The notes below the pieces were generated by a model. The model saw nothing but the letters and a program-made list of their open reading frames with translations, made no database searches and was not told the origin of the DNA. This document shows positions 12,890 through 23,034 of a DNA stretch of 64,000 bases, piece after piece (position 1 is the first letter of the stretch; the number at the start of each line of letters is the position of its first letter). This DNA is from Acanthosepion lycidas (Eukaryota; Mollusca; Cephalopoda; Sepiida; Sepiidae), in the NCBI GenBank assembly GCA_963932145.1, contig OZ010573.1, positions 24,237,260 to 24,301,259 of the forward strand, given 5' to 3'. The translations under genes and the position numbers were made by a program.

Positions 12890-13195
12890 CCTTAGTTCCA
12901 TCAGTCCAGACCTTCACAGCTAGGGCACATCATGTACACAGGGTTGACTTATCCTCATTTCTCTCACATTCCATTAGTAAAGAGGAAGTTCCATTCATAC
13001 AGCTTCTTCCCAAGAACAGTTACTTTGTGGAACTGATTCCTAAAAGGATGCTTCCCAGATCACTCTGATTTTAATCTCTTAATTTCTAAGGTCAACTATT
13101 ATCTATCCTATATATCCTTATAATATGTACTTTGTACTTCCTCTGTTTATGCCCTTACAATAACCTCATTCAGTATTACCCTAACTTGAGTGGCT
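12890..13195 (+). pseudogene. LINE-C fragment, C-terminal end of a non-LTR reverse transcriptase
   Basis: One plus-strand frame reads HSYSFFPRTVTLWN, a stop, then FLKGCFPDHSDFNLLISKVN and YYL. This is the typical C-terminus of LINE reverse transcriptases: S-F-x-P-R-T-x-x-L-W-N-S-L-P, then C-F-P-D-x-x-x-L-x-x-F-K-x-x-V-N-x-x-L. LINE-A shares the architecture (compare LWNFLP...CFPDSYNLQLFK in the 17.5-kb copy). The nucleotide sequence and 3' tail differ from LINE-A, so it is listed as a separate lineage. At least one in-frame stop is present. Upstream catalytic domains are absent. Confidence 0.6.
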
Positions 13196-14039
13196 TTGTA
13201 TTGTGTGAATATTAGTATTTAAAAAAAACCCAAAAAAACTGTCAAGTTATAATGAAGGACATCATCTACTAATGTAAGTTCAATTGCTATTTACCAGTCT
13301 TTTGCCAGGTGTGACACATGGATGATCAGATTCATGTGGGATGCCAAAACACATACATATGAGCCAAGGAGAAAAAAACTTGCACAGTCTTTTTGACCAT
13401 TGTCATGAGTAGCTATAACCCATTAATGCCCACCATCCCAAAAATTGGGCTGTGACCATTGATAATTTAATTGGAACAATGTGTTTCCTGTTGAGGACAA
13501 CTTGTCACAAAAATGGAATTTCATTCATCTTCTTTGATGTGTCAATTTTCTTGTTTTCTGTTAGATCTTTTCCATTCAAAATTATTTTGTAGAACTTTTC
13601 TCCAAAAATGTTTCTGTTTATCAATATTTTTATCATTTATGTACATAACATCAGTAAGTCCGTAACTTTATGATAAAAATGTATTTCATACAAAAATATT
13701 TATTTTTCAACATTAAATCCTTCTTTGTCAATACACTTAATTCAATGGTGAATATTAATCATATAAATTGAACATTATAAAGTGAAGATTTCAAATCCAG
13801 ATTCACCTAATAACCATGTCATTAATCCATCTTTTGTATATTGGATAGATTTCAGAAGCAGAAGTCTGATTTTGAGTTTAATGCCTTTTTATTCTTATTT
13901 GAAAATAAAACTTGGCTGGATATTCTTAGTAAGCACCATAAAAGAAATAAGTTAGCTTTGGGTAATACATTGGTTGGTTTGTTTGTTTGTTTGTTTGTTT
14001 GTTTTTTTTTTGTTTTTTTTTGGTATCTGTCTGTGTGAG
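13196..14039. other. No gene recognised; contains a (GTTT)n tract
   Basis: A GTTT/T-rich simple repeat lies at about 13976-14019, where overlapping short frames on both strands are repeat artefacts. The rest is AT-rich without recognisable features. Confidence 0.5.
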
Positions 14040-14219
14040 ATAGACTGATAACTGACATCTATTAGACATGGCATGTGGAACTAGAACAGCTTACCCCAGT
14101 AAGTGAAATAAAGGGTTCAGTTCGACATTTGAACCACCTGAAGAAGGCCAGAGTGTACAACGGCTGAAACATAGTGATAAATATTGCAACAAAGATAAGG
14201 ACAATAGTCTGAATAATGT

Positions 14220-14222
<3 letters not shown>
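14040..14222 (+). mobile_element. SINE-A copy, body only
   Basis: Plus strand, in order: GATAACTGACATC, GGCATGTGGAACTAGAACAG, AGTGAAATAAAGGGTTCAG, CCACCTGAAGAAGGCCAGAG, ATAAGGACAATAGTCTGAAT and AATGTA. The same series occurs on the minus strand at 31056 and 44822 and on the plus strand at 45142, 45885 and 52540. The tRNA-like head is missing here. A 33-nt T-run follows directly and separates it from a minus-strand LINE-A tail. Confidence 0.78.

Positions 14223-14254
<32 letters not shown>
14222..14254 (-). repeat. Poly(T)33 tract joining two retroelement 3' ends
   Basis: The T-run lies exactly between the 3' end of a plus-strand SINE-A and the 3' end of a minus-strand LINE-A. On the minus strand it reads as the poly(A) tail of the LINE-A copy. 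Confidence 0.7.
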
Positions 14255-14260
<6 letters not shown>

Positions 14261-14510
14261 TTTCACCCCAAGCAAAGCAATAAAACCAGTAGTGCACAAG
14301 GGGTTATTGAGTGTTAGAGAATAAGAAAAAATACTATTAAGAGAGAGTAAGAAAAAAAAAAAAGAAAAAAAAGAATTAAGAAGACGTAAGATAATGATTG
14401 ACATTGCATTTAAATTTTTGAAGATCAAAGTTGCCTGTGAAACAAGAAGACAAGAGTTTCACAAGTGAAAAGTGTGATAGAAGAAACTATTAGCATAGAA
14501 CTTACAGTTA
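14255..14510 (-). mobile_element. LINE-A 3' end, reverse copy
   Basis: On the minus strand the sequence ends with GGGGTGAAATGATTTAAAAA and upstream holds ATTTAAATGCAATGTCAA and CACTTGTGAAACTC. These are the LINE-A 3' landmarks seen at 8430-8712 and 17930-18145. About 255 bp of 3' end survive. An A-rich insert around 14343-14372 enlarges the untranslated tail. No open frame remains. Confidence 0.75.
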
Positions 14511-15188
14511 CTGTAATAATAATTCATTAATTAGAAAACAGTCAAATTCAATGGGTGATTATGAATATAAAAATGGTTTCTTGGCATTAGATTAAGAAAA
14601 AAATCAATTTTGTTTCCTTTTGTTAAAATTTAGTTTCTGGACTGGGTAATTGGAAAAGGTTCTTGTTTTGTTTTTGTCAGGTCTACAGCTTTACAAAAGA
14701 ATAAATATTTATATTGCTTGTTGTTAAGTGTTGCATTGGCATCAAACATTTTACAAGTATTATAGATTGTTATCTTAGTTTGAAAATGGTTTCCTTCTTT
14801 AAAATATGTTTAGAGTAGTTATTATAATCAGTTGTGTACTTTGAAACTTGAAACCTGTCTCCTCTCGTTCTAAGTCATTTGGACCATTTTTGACAGATTA
14901 AAAGTATTACTGACAACATTTCTTAGTTTTTATTTGTGAGTGTTTCATAGAAAACTTTATTCTTTGTTTTTGTTAGTATGAAAATATCTTTTGAATTTGT
15001 GGAATCTTTATTTGGTACCTGTTTAGTACAAAAACAGTTCTTGTTTATCCATTGTGGTATTTAATGAAGCATTAAGAATATCCTAAAGTGATTTTAGGCG
15101 CTTAGTATATTAGTCTTAGTAATTTTGGAGAACCAATATTTGTATTGATAGCTATAACAAAAATAATAATAATTATTATGATTCTTTT
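14511..15188. other. AT-rich DNA, nothing recognised
   Basis: No open frame, repeat family or structured element was seen in either strand. Confidence 0.45.
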
Positions 15189-15720
15189 CTATGTGCTGTG
15201 TCCCTTCAGGATGCTGACATCATGTCTTGCCACAATTTCCTTTGTACCTCTTAATAACTTTTGTCTTTTTATTCTCTTTCTTAAACCTTGCTCTGCCATC
15301 CATTCACTCAATCTTGCCAGGTAAGTTAGATGTTGCATTCCTCTGTCTCTCTTACCTTTAATCTGTTCTGTGAGTATTAAATTTTCCAATCCTTCTTTCC
15401 TCCTTATGTTCCAAAAATTTCAAATGTCTTTTTCTGATAAATATAATTGTTCTTTTTGTTGCCATTGTTTATAGAATTGTCATTGTTCACATGTTTGGTC
15501 TATAGTGTTCTCAGCATCAATCTGTAGAACAACATTTCTGTTGCTTCAAGTCTCTTCTTCATCTGTGAAGAGATTGTCCAGCATTCCCTACCATATAGGA
15601 AGATTGATATTACATAGCAGTTCATTCATACTCATTTCTTTGTTTCTAATATTTTTCTGTTAATACTTTTTTCAACTTTTGAAAAACATCTTTTGCTATC
15701 CCAATGTACCTTACTCTGGC
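15189..15720 (-). pseudogene. LINE-B fragment, C-terminal part of reverse-transcriptase protein
   Basis: Minus-strand frames from about 15715 down to 15189 give, in order: IGIAKDVFQKLK, NCYVISIFLYGRECWTIS, QMKKRLEATEMLFYRLMLR, ENLILTEQIKGKRDRGMQHL, TYLARLSEWMAEQGLRKRIK and a closing LKGHST. This is the post-reverse-transcriptase C-terminal segment of a widespread animal LINE. Hallmarks are YG-x-E-C-W-T-I, K-R-L-E-A-x-E-M-x-x-x-R-R-M-L, G-K-R-x-R-G-x-x-R and a final L-K-G-H-x-T. The last 66 codons remain open, while the upstream part is split by stops and frameshifts. The reverse-transcriptase core and endonuclease are absent. It matches the fragment at 7680-7965. Clade (RTE- or CR1/Jockey-like) was not determined. 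Confidence 0.72.
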
Positions 15721-15869
15721 AAAATATTATCAATTTTACTCCAACGAAATGAGTCAGAACTGAAAACAAAATGGAGAAAACAAGAACTTTCCTCTATGAT
15801 CTATAAAGACTATAATACAGCGATACATATCATCTAATGACTATCATAAACATAGAAGATTAACTACTG

Positions 15870-15904
<35 letters not shown>

Positions 15905-16075
15905 TAACCTAATAGTTATGGTGAAGGCAACAGGAAACCATCATTTGACTATTTTTTCCAAGGAGTGCTGGCAATTGTGATAATAAAGAAAAGGAATCTG
16001 TAGAGAGCCATACTTGCCTACATCTTAAAGGGAAGTAACATGAAAAAAGAAACTTTATAGTTACAAATAATACTG
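15721..16075. repeat. Poly(A)28 and a short interspersed motif, no gene
   Basis: An A-run occupies 15873-15900. To its right, GGAATCTGTAGAGAGCCATA (about 15993-16012) recurs loosely at about 19946 (GAAATTGTAGAGAGCCAATG) and 22652 (ATGAAGAACCACA), each followed by a short TATC/CATC...GAAGGGA segment. This suggests an extra low-copy repeat upstream of, or part of, SINE-B. Confidence 0.4.
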
Positions 16076-16439
16076 TGTGGGGGCACGGTGGAATAATGGA
16101 TAGTGGCTCAGATTGAGAGATCATAGAGCTGAGTTTGAATTCACGTTTGATTCATTACATTTACTTACATTCTAAATAGCCTTGGGAAAGGTATGAATCC
16201 TCTTCTCCCTGCCAGCTATAGGTAAATAGCAGGACAGACTGGGTTCTATAGTCTTAGGTGGCAACCAGTCTAAGAGAAGGAAAAACTCTGAATTCAAAAC
16301 TGGCCTGGAGAGGGCTGGGTTCTCAGGCTATCTTAAGAAACACCTCTTTTACTGCAGCTGCAGTACACATGGTGCCCCTACAATACTATGGGTCATGGGA
16401 TAAAAAAAATTACTGGCTCCCAAAGCTATCAAATAAGAG
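16076..16439 (+). mobile_element. SINE-B copy with tRNA-like head
   Basis: The head reads GGCACGGTGGAATAATGGAT and AGTGGC (A-box region), then about 30 bp later GAGTTTGAATTCACG (B-box-like). An internal RNA polymerase III promoter of this kind drives tRNA-derived SINEs. The body follows: TTACATTTACTTACATTCTA, CCTTGGGAAAGGTATGAATC, AGCTATAGGTAAATAGCA, GGTGGCAACCAGTCTAAGAG and GAATTCAAAACTGGCC. It joins directly to a LINE-A fragment at about 16440. Confidence 0.7.
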
Positions 16440-16845
16440 CAATGTGATATGAATTCTCTTGCCTACTAGATGATTTCTCCATCCCTATGCCTTTTCTATA
16501 AATATTTTCACCGAAATTCTGATGAACTTTCCTCTATGATACCTTGACTTTAGGAATTTAAGTGCAGTATTAGATTGGTGTCAAGTCTCATCATTCTTAC
16601 AGTTGAAATGGTAAGATGCAATCATAAGTTGTATGCTAATAGTTTCCTCTCTGACACTTCTTGCTTGTGGAACTCTCTTCTGGCTTCTTGCTTCCAAGTC
16701 ACCTTTGAGCTTTAAAAATTTAAATGTGATGTCAATCATTATCTTCTGTCTTAATTCTTGTTCTTTTATTGTTTTTTCTCCTTAATAGTATTTTTTTTTT
16801 CTCACATTCTCTAATACTCAGTAATCTTTTGCCAAACTTACATGT
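16440..16845 (+). pseudogene. LINE-A fragment, 3' part
   Basis: The CCTTTTCTATAAATATTTTC motif (F-Y-K-Y-F in the protein), GGAATTTAAGTGCAGTATTA, CTTGTGGAACTCTCTTCTGG (L-W-N-S), TTTAAATGTGATGTCAAT and a weak ACTCAGTAATC end appear in LINE-A order. The frame is broken in several places. The terminal GGGTGAAATG signature has been lost. Confidence 0.68.
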
Positions 16846-17480
16846 CTGTGGTGGGTTGGTGATGGTGTCTGTCACTTGCTATATATAGATAAAGGAAAGA
16901 AAGTAAAACTGTAAAATATAAAGTGGATGTGTAGAGAGAAAGGAAAGGCACACATGAAAATTTTATATATACATATGAGTGGGTGCAGTTATTGGAAGAG
17001 GAAACTTTTGTTTTGTGTGTGTAACTAACAGAAAAAACTGCAATACCGTGAAGGAAGATGATTTATTTTATTTTTTTTGACTGGGTACAGTGGAATATTC
17101 TGATAGTTTGAAATTGTAAGCTTAATTTACATTTTGAAGGTAGATAATTTGATTGAATCTAACAATTTCAAGAAATCCTGACCTGCTTGCTCACATGAGA
17201 TATCTTTCTTTTACAAACTCATATGGTCTTTGTTACAGTTCTATATTTGGCAAGTGTATTTGAGTTCATCTATAGGTGACAAGAGATGGGTTTTTAAATG
17301 TTCATTGCCTGTTGAGCTTAGATGAAAAAATGATTTTATTGCACTTCTTTTTTTTTCTTTTTTTTTTTTTTTTTAATTAATAAATTACAAAAATAGGTGG
17401 GTTACACTCAGTCCTATTCAATCCAATAAGAGTAAAAAAAAAAAAAAGAAAAAAAAAAAGAAAGACTAAATTGGATGTGT
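16846..17480. other. No gene recognised; T- and A-rich tracts
   Basis: T-rich (17348-17374) and A-rich (17434-17463) tracts immediately precede the 17.5-kb LINE-A copy. No conserved frame was seen. Confidence 0.45.
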
Positions 17481-18140
17481 TCATTTATATACTTGTCATA
17501 TTAATTTTTTCTTGTTTCCAAATTGTATTGTTGGTACCACTTGCATGTTGAAAATAGTTGCATATATTTTTCAAATCTATAAATCAACCATTTGCCCTTG
17601 CATGGAGTATTGCTGCCATATATGGTCTGAAGCCCCTTCTGTTTGTCTCAAGGTCCTTGATAAAATCCAAAGATGGATATGCAATGTAATTGGCCCTAAT
17701 CTGGCATCTCATCTGCAGTTGCTCTCTCACAGATGTGCTGTCGCCTCCCTTTGTCTTTTTTACAAATACTTTCACGGTAACTGCTCCAATGAGCTGCTTT
17801 CGCTGGTTCCCAGACTCCATGAATTTAAGTGTTCAACTAGGCTGGCATCTCGCTCTCACCCTTTCATAGTCGAAACTGTTAAATGTATCCGTCTCTTCCA
17901 CTCCAATAGCTTCATGTCTCACGCTTCTCGCCTGTGGAACTTCCTCCCCTTTTCCTGTTTCCCTGATAGCTATAATCTCCAACTATTCAAATGTGACATC
18001 AATAGACATCTCTAGATGCCTTGATCTATCCCCTATCATCCTCTTCATCCTTTCCTCTATCACTTCTCTTTGCTCTCACTCCAACTCTCTGTAACCCTTT
18101 GCGTGCTAGTGGCTTCCCACCTTGCTTGGGGTGAAATGCT

Positions 18141-18145
<5 letters not shown>
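17481..18145 (+). pseudogene. LINE-A fragment with an intact 167-codon C-terminal frame
   Basis: The frame 17512-18015 is open for 167 codons and holds the region after the reverse-transcriptase core: YKSTICPCMEYCCHIWSEAP, LKVLDKIQRWICNVIGPNLA, VASLCLFYKYFHGNCSNELL, RLWNFLPFSCFPD and a final LFKCDINRHL. Homologous residues start near codon 41 (YKSTI), so the upstream methionine is probably not native. The untranslated tail then gives CTCTGTAACCCTTTGCGTGC and GGGGTGAAATGCTTAAAT, and ends in an (AT)n tract. This is the least damaged C-terminus in the window, compared with the broken frames at 7970, 16440, 23035 and 60100. No catalytic domain is present, so it cannot move by itself. Confidence 0.82.

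Positions 18146-18192
<47 letters not shown>
18143..18192. repeat. (AT)n microsatellite at a LINE-A 3' terminus
   Basis: About 24 AT units begin at the last A of the LINE-A tail (…GAAATGCTTAAATATAT), so the LINE tail appears to be the seed of the microsatellite. Confidence 0.85.
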
Positions 18193-18193
<1 letters not shown>

Positions 18194-18689
18194 CTATTAT
18201 ATCTGGATAGGTTTTATTTCAACTTGATCAACTGTTATGTTGTCAGATAGAAATATAGAATCCTTTCTCTTTTTGCTGGTTAACATTGTTGGTGAAAGTG
18301 AGTTTACATGGGCGAACAAAATTTGATCATGAATTCAGTTTTCTTATCTTTGCTTATTTTGGTGAGCACTTAATGTGCTAACTTTGGGTTGAGAAATATA
18401 AATTTATTTGAAGAATAATAAATTCCTTATCTTTGGCTTCTACCTTTTCCAGTATGTCTAAAGATAGTCTTGCTGAATTTATTCTCATAATAAAAAAAAT
18501 TACAAGAAATCACTCTTGAGAATTGTTTGAAACTCAACTGAAGGTCATTTACTTTCTTAAAGAATGTAGCCATTGTTTTTAGTAATGTTCAGTTGTTTTT
18601 TTAATCAAATATTTAGTTCATGTATTTCTATATAAATAAAAAAAACCCCAAAAAAAACAAATAAATGTCAAATCTTTTCCAGGCTAAAA
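18193..18689. other. AT-rich DNA, nothing recognised
   Basis: No frame, repeat family or structure was identified. Confidence 0.45.
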
Positions 18690-18980
18690 ATGTAACGAGC
18701 ATGCGTGGAAGTGTCCTCGAACTGCGTGTGTGTGTTGTCGCCGGGCACACCTTGGAGTACCATAATGGACTCGACTGAGGACAAGAAGAAAACACGCAAG
18801 TCGTTTGGTGTCTTTTCTTTGGCGACAAAGGCCATTGCGGTCATTCATTCGTTGGCAGCAGTCTTGGGTGCCGTTTTGCTAGTTTGCTGTCGTAAAGTGT
18901 TTGTTCGGAAGAAGGCGTTCGTTTCAGGTTCGCAAGTAGGCGTTCGTTTTTGTGTCGCAAGAAGTTGTTGTTTTTTTTTC
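18690..18980 (+). promoter_or_regulatory. CpG-dense patch, possible promoter or LTR-like segment
   Basis: By eye this ~290-bp stretch holds about 21 CpG dinucleotides. Flanking kilobases hold only a handful. It starts TGTAACGAGCATGCGTGG, contains a partly repeated unit AGGCGTTCGTTT (about 18916 and 18939) and ends in a T/A-rich tract. An open frame of 107 codons (18705-19028) spans it; it has a hydrophobic segment (IAVIHSLAAVLGAVLLVCC) but no family I recognise, and it ends in lysine-rich low complexity. CpG retention suggests either an unmethylated regulatory segment or recently arrived transposon DNA. The TGTAAC start would suit an LTR, but no matching end or target duplication was found. 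Confidence 0.4.
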
Positions 18981-19292
18981 TCCCCGTTTTCTCGCACAAA
19001 AAAGAAAAAAAAAATTAAGAAATTTTAAATTTTGTTCACTAGGGAGATTCATTTTATTTATTTAATTTGTTTGACATTTTCATTGTTTATTTTATCAACA
19101 TCTTTATTAATTAGATGGAAAAAATGAAGTTAAAATTAATGTTAAAGAAAAAAAGTAAGTGCTGACATTTATATAAGATCTGGAATACTTTATTTTCTGT
19201 ATGTTTGACTGGATGGCATGAAATGACCCATCAGGGTTGACAGGCCTTTAAAAAAAACCTAACTACACACACACACACACACAGTGACTGAA

Positions 19293-19600
19293 TACTGTAT
19301 TTTCCATCATAAAACATGTACTTGAGTATGACGTACACCTATAATTTTGCCAGAAATGATAATGAAAAACCTGATAATATTCAGATGATGATTAATCCAA
19401 TCCATTCTAAGATTTTTTTTTTTTATATAATATTTAAACATCTAAATTTAATCATTTATAATCATAGATTTAAATTTTTTACATGAAGAAATAGTGATGT
19501 TGCACAATAGTTTTTTTTTTCTTTTTGGAGGATTTAAAATTCATGTGAAAAAATTCAGGTGTCATACTTGAAGTCAGCTTATGCAGAAGTATATACAGTA
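19293..19600. mobile_element. 308-bp MITE with long imperfect terminal inverted repeats and TA ends
   Basis: The left end reads TACTGTATTTTCCATCATAA; the reverse complement of the right end reads TACTGTATATACTTCTGCAT. The inverted similarity continues for about 50 bp, through GTATGACGTACACCT on the left and GTATGACACCTGAATTT on the right. Both ends sit on a TA dinucleotide, the target of Tc1/mariner-type transposases. There is no coding capacity, so it is a non-autonomous element mobilised in trans. The 49.5-kb element has similar ends. Confidence 0.65.
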
Positions 19601-22359
19601 TGTCAAACCAATGACATTAAAGGTATTTATCAATGTACTAATTCGTACAAAATGTGACAAAAGGTTGAGCATAGTGAGATTTTGGTCAACTGTTTAAAAA
19701 TTGCTCAATGGCCCTATACACTTTCCTGTTTGGGGTTGCCTTAGGCCCTGGGTAATAACCCCCAGAACCTCTTGAAGAAGATGTACAAACTGGGTAGATG
19801 TGCCTCTGGGGCTGAAAAAAAAAAAGAAGTACAGAGGGAAATATCAAGTCACCTATATAAGCTTGTGTACATGGATTATAGAATAAAGATTAGGAGGGAT
19901 AATAAGAGGGGGGAAAAAGTTACTTAACTTTACAAAAGATAGGAAATTGTAGAGAGCCAATGTACTGAAGGGACATGCCACATAAAAAAAAAAAAAGTAA
20001 AAATAGAACTTTCATTTGAATATCTGATAAAAGGAAATTTTTGAAGGAGATTTTTAGGGGAGAGGGAAGTGCACCTTATATAGTTCTTTGTATGGTAAGT
20101 ACCTACTTTCTTATTTGGTATGTATTTACTTAGTTTAATCTGATATAAGGACACAGTAGTGAGAGACCTTGTGAGTGTTCAACTATATCAATATTGGTTT
20201 GTCAGACTAGCTTGTTAACCATCTCTTTATTGTAGGTGTCCTTTTTTTAAATATACTAGTCTGAAGCCTGACATGTAGCTGTTAGCTGAATACTGATATG
20301 AAATTTTCACTGTGATAGAGAATTATTGGTTAAAGTGACAAAGGTCATATTGAAAAATATGAAAAATTTCCATCTTATTGATATACCTGCATTATAGACA
20401 AGGCCAGTGCAAGTGTCTTGTGAGGTACCCCCAAGTCTATGATATCAGGCCTCTACTCTGCTGTATTTCAATTGTTATAAGGTAATCTTCATATAAAATA
20501 CAAATTTTATTATAACCTAATTATGTGCAATAATAGATCATATACAACATAGATGAACAATTCAACTAAAAAAATTGAAAATAAATACAATGTATCTAAA
20601 TACAAAGTATACATATGTTATAATAGATCATTCCATCTTAAATAAATCAATACTTTACAGCAATTTTTAATATCAACTTGAGATGTTTTTTTTCTTGTTA
20701 AAATAAAATTGAATAATTTCACTTATTCAACATTATGGATAAAAAATAGTGAATTTTATATAGTGTTTTTTTAAACTTTGCATAAGCAAAACAAATTCAG
20801 ATTTGGACTAAAAAAGACACCAGGATGTTATCAAAATTCATAAGAATTTTTCATTCTTTAATTGTCAGTTGTGCATAGTTTAATTTGTAACTTATATAAA
20901 TGTAGGTAGAAAAAAAAACTGCTGTTGAACCTGGTTGGTAGTACATATATGGGTTGATTAATAAGTCCATAATTCAACACAGTTATTAGCTGAATTTTGA
21001 TCTTAAATTTTCACTGTATAATGATTTCTTTGTGATAAAATAAAGAATCATAAAGTGGATAATGAAGGAGATTATGTTGATAAATATTTGTTGTGCAAAA
21101 TGCTGTTTTCATCATTGGTTACAAAATTAATGATGTACCTACATATAATGTTTGTGCACTAGTGGGTTCAGGTCTGGGTTGGAAGGGCAGAATTTGCTGG
21201 TCAGAAATCAGTAAACTTTGCAGAACTTCTGCATCCTCTTGGTTGTGTTGTTGTGAGCACTGTCCTGGGTTCACATATAGTTGGTCTTTGGGTAGTTGGC
21301 CCTGATGGCAAAGTATGATACTTTAGGACCTTGCAGTAGGCATTAATACACACTTTTTTTTTTTTTATCAAGTTCGTAGAAGAATAGGTGACCTGAGTTG
21401 AATGTCTGGTTCTGAAGATGATTCCATAAGGCAATGTTATGTCAGCAATTTAGAATTGCTCATTTTAAAGATTTTTCTTGAGAGATTATTATAAAAGTGG
21501 ACAATAATTCTTGAAATAACTGAGCATTTACTTGCACTTTTCCAACTTCAAAACTTTCATGGACTCTAATGCATAATTTGACATCTTTGTGTATGTTCTA
21601 AGATTCAAGGCATTATGCATGAACATTTTGATGGTCCTGGAATTCTCTTTTAGCTCAGCTGTTATCTTATGCTTGTGTGTTGTTGAGTTCTTTACCATTT
21701 TGGTGTTGAAAGCATTAATGAAATCTAATTTTGTTTCTTGTTGAATCTGTTTCTGCCAAGTTTCCTTTGGATACTGTTGTTCATGTCAATGGTGTTCTTG
21801 ACATAGTAGGCATCAACTATATTAGGGATACTTTATGGATCAGTTTGTAGACTAAGTCAGTCTGACATACTAGCATATTTCCTTCTGTGAATCCATTTTC
21901 TATGATATTCCTAAAAAATAGGTGTCTTAATAGTTGACACTACAATCCTTATACTGCATTTAGTTTCAGCAGAGAAGAAAATAGTGACCTACCTTGTCTG
22001 CCAAAATGCTCCCATGTTTGTCGCTTGATGTTTTTGTGGAAAAAATACAAAACAAAAAACCTCTCCACTGGATGAAGTTGGTATTGTATGTCAGTGAACA
22101 TGCAAATCTGTTTAATTTCTGGCTAATTGGAAACATTGAGTCAGTTGAATAGACTGCTTTAAAAACTGCTTATTTTTCTGCCATAGTTAAGTAGTAATCT
22201 TGATTGTATAGCTTCAGATAAAGTGTTGGAAATTCATTACAAGCCTGTCTTTGGATAATTCACTGTAATACATTGTGGGATATTATACACAGCTTCTGGA
22301 ATTCTTTTTGAATTATGTTCCGTTATAGTAATTTAAAATAAATTAATACTTTTGCATGT
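19601..22359. other. AT-rich DNA, no gene recognised
   Basis: The segment 21090-22320 is less AT-biased than its surroundings. Its minus strand yields short runs such as IVDAYYVKNTIDMNN that could be a decayed coding sequence, but I could not match it to a family and stops are frequent. A possible lone mariner-type end (GGGTTGATTAATAAGTCCAT) lies at about 20950-20969. Confidence 0.4.
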
Positions 22360-22720
22360 GTGGATTATGTGACGGATATTGATATAGAAAGTGGAACTTT
22401 TAAGTTCAAATTTCAGGCTTGTCTGTTACATTCACTTTTGCAAAAATACCTTAGAAAAGGTATGAATCCCTAAGGAATCCTCACCTTATTCTCAGCTATG
22501 GGTTAAATAGCATGGTGGAATGAGATCTCTAGCCTTGGGTGTTGACCAGTCTTAAGAGGAGAAATTCCAAACTGTGGAATAGACAGTGGGATACCATTCC
22601 ACTATCTTTCCCAGGAATACATAACAATTCACAAATAATAGAGACAAATGAATCTATGAAGAACCACAATTGCTTATATCCTGAAGAGACCTGGTATCAT
22701 ATAGTGTAGAAAAAAAAGCT
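22360..22720 (+). mobile_element. SINE-B copy
   Basis: The plus strand carries GTTCAAATTTCAGGCTTG (B-box-like), GTTACATTCACTTTTGC, CCTTAGAAAAGGTATGAATC, AGCTATGGGTTAAATAGCA, GGGTGTTGACCAGTCTTAAG and AGGAGAAATTCCAAACTG. This is the SINE-B body order. The A-box region is poorly preserved. Confidence 0.65.
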
Positions 22721-23034
22721 AAGCTTAGAATGTGTGTAGTGTGGGTGTCAGAAACCGGTGAGAAGACCAAACTGAGGTCTTTTTATGTGTCTCATATAAA
22801 TGAGTATATATAAACTGAAACTATCAGGTAAGAGGCTTGTGGAGTAACAAGCTGATTTGCAAAAAGTATTTGATGGTTGATTTCAAATGGTTTGTGTCAT
22901 TGATCAGGAGTTTGGAATATGATGATTTTGTTCATGTTAGTTGGTGATTTGAATTGTCTGATCATTTTGACACAACTATACAGCTCTTATTAATATGTTA
23001 AAAAATTAACACTTAGCTACTGTACAAATATTAT

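Noticed and set aside
17584-17820. 78-codon minus-strand frame with a protein-like composition
   Set aside because: It is the antisense of the LINE-A reverse-transcriptase C-terminus. The frames at 8267-8491 (minus) and 43030-43248 (plus) are rejected for the same reason.
18690-19110. A complete solo LTR beginning TGTAACG
   Set aside because: No matching CA end with a target duplication could be found, so only the CpG-dense patch is reported.
20940-20975. A second mariner terminal repeat (GGGTTGATTAATAAGTCC)
   Set aside because: It resembles some mariner ends, but no inverted partner or transposase trace was found nearby.
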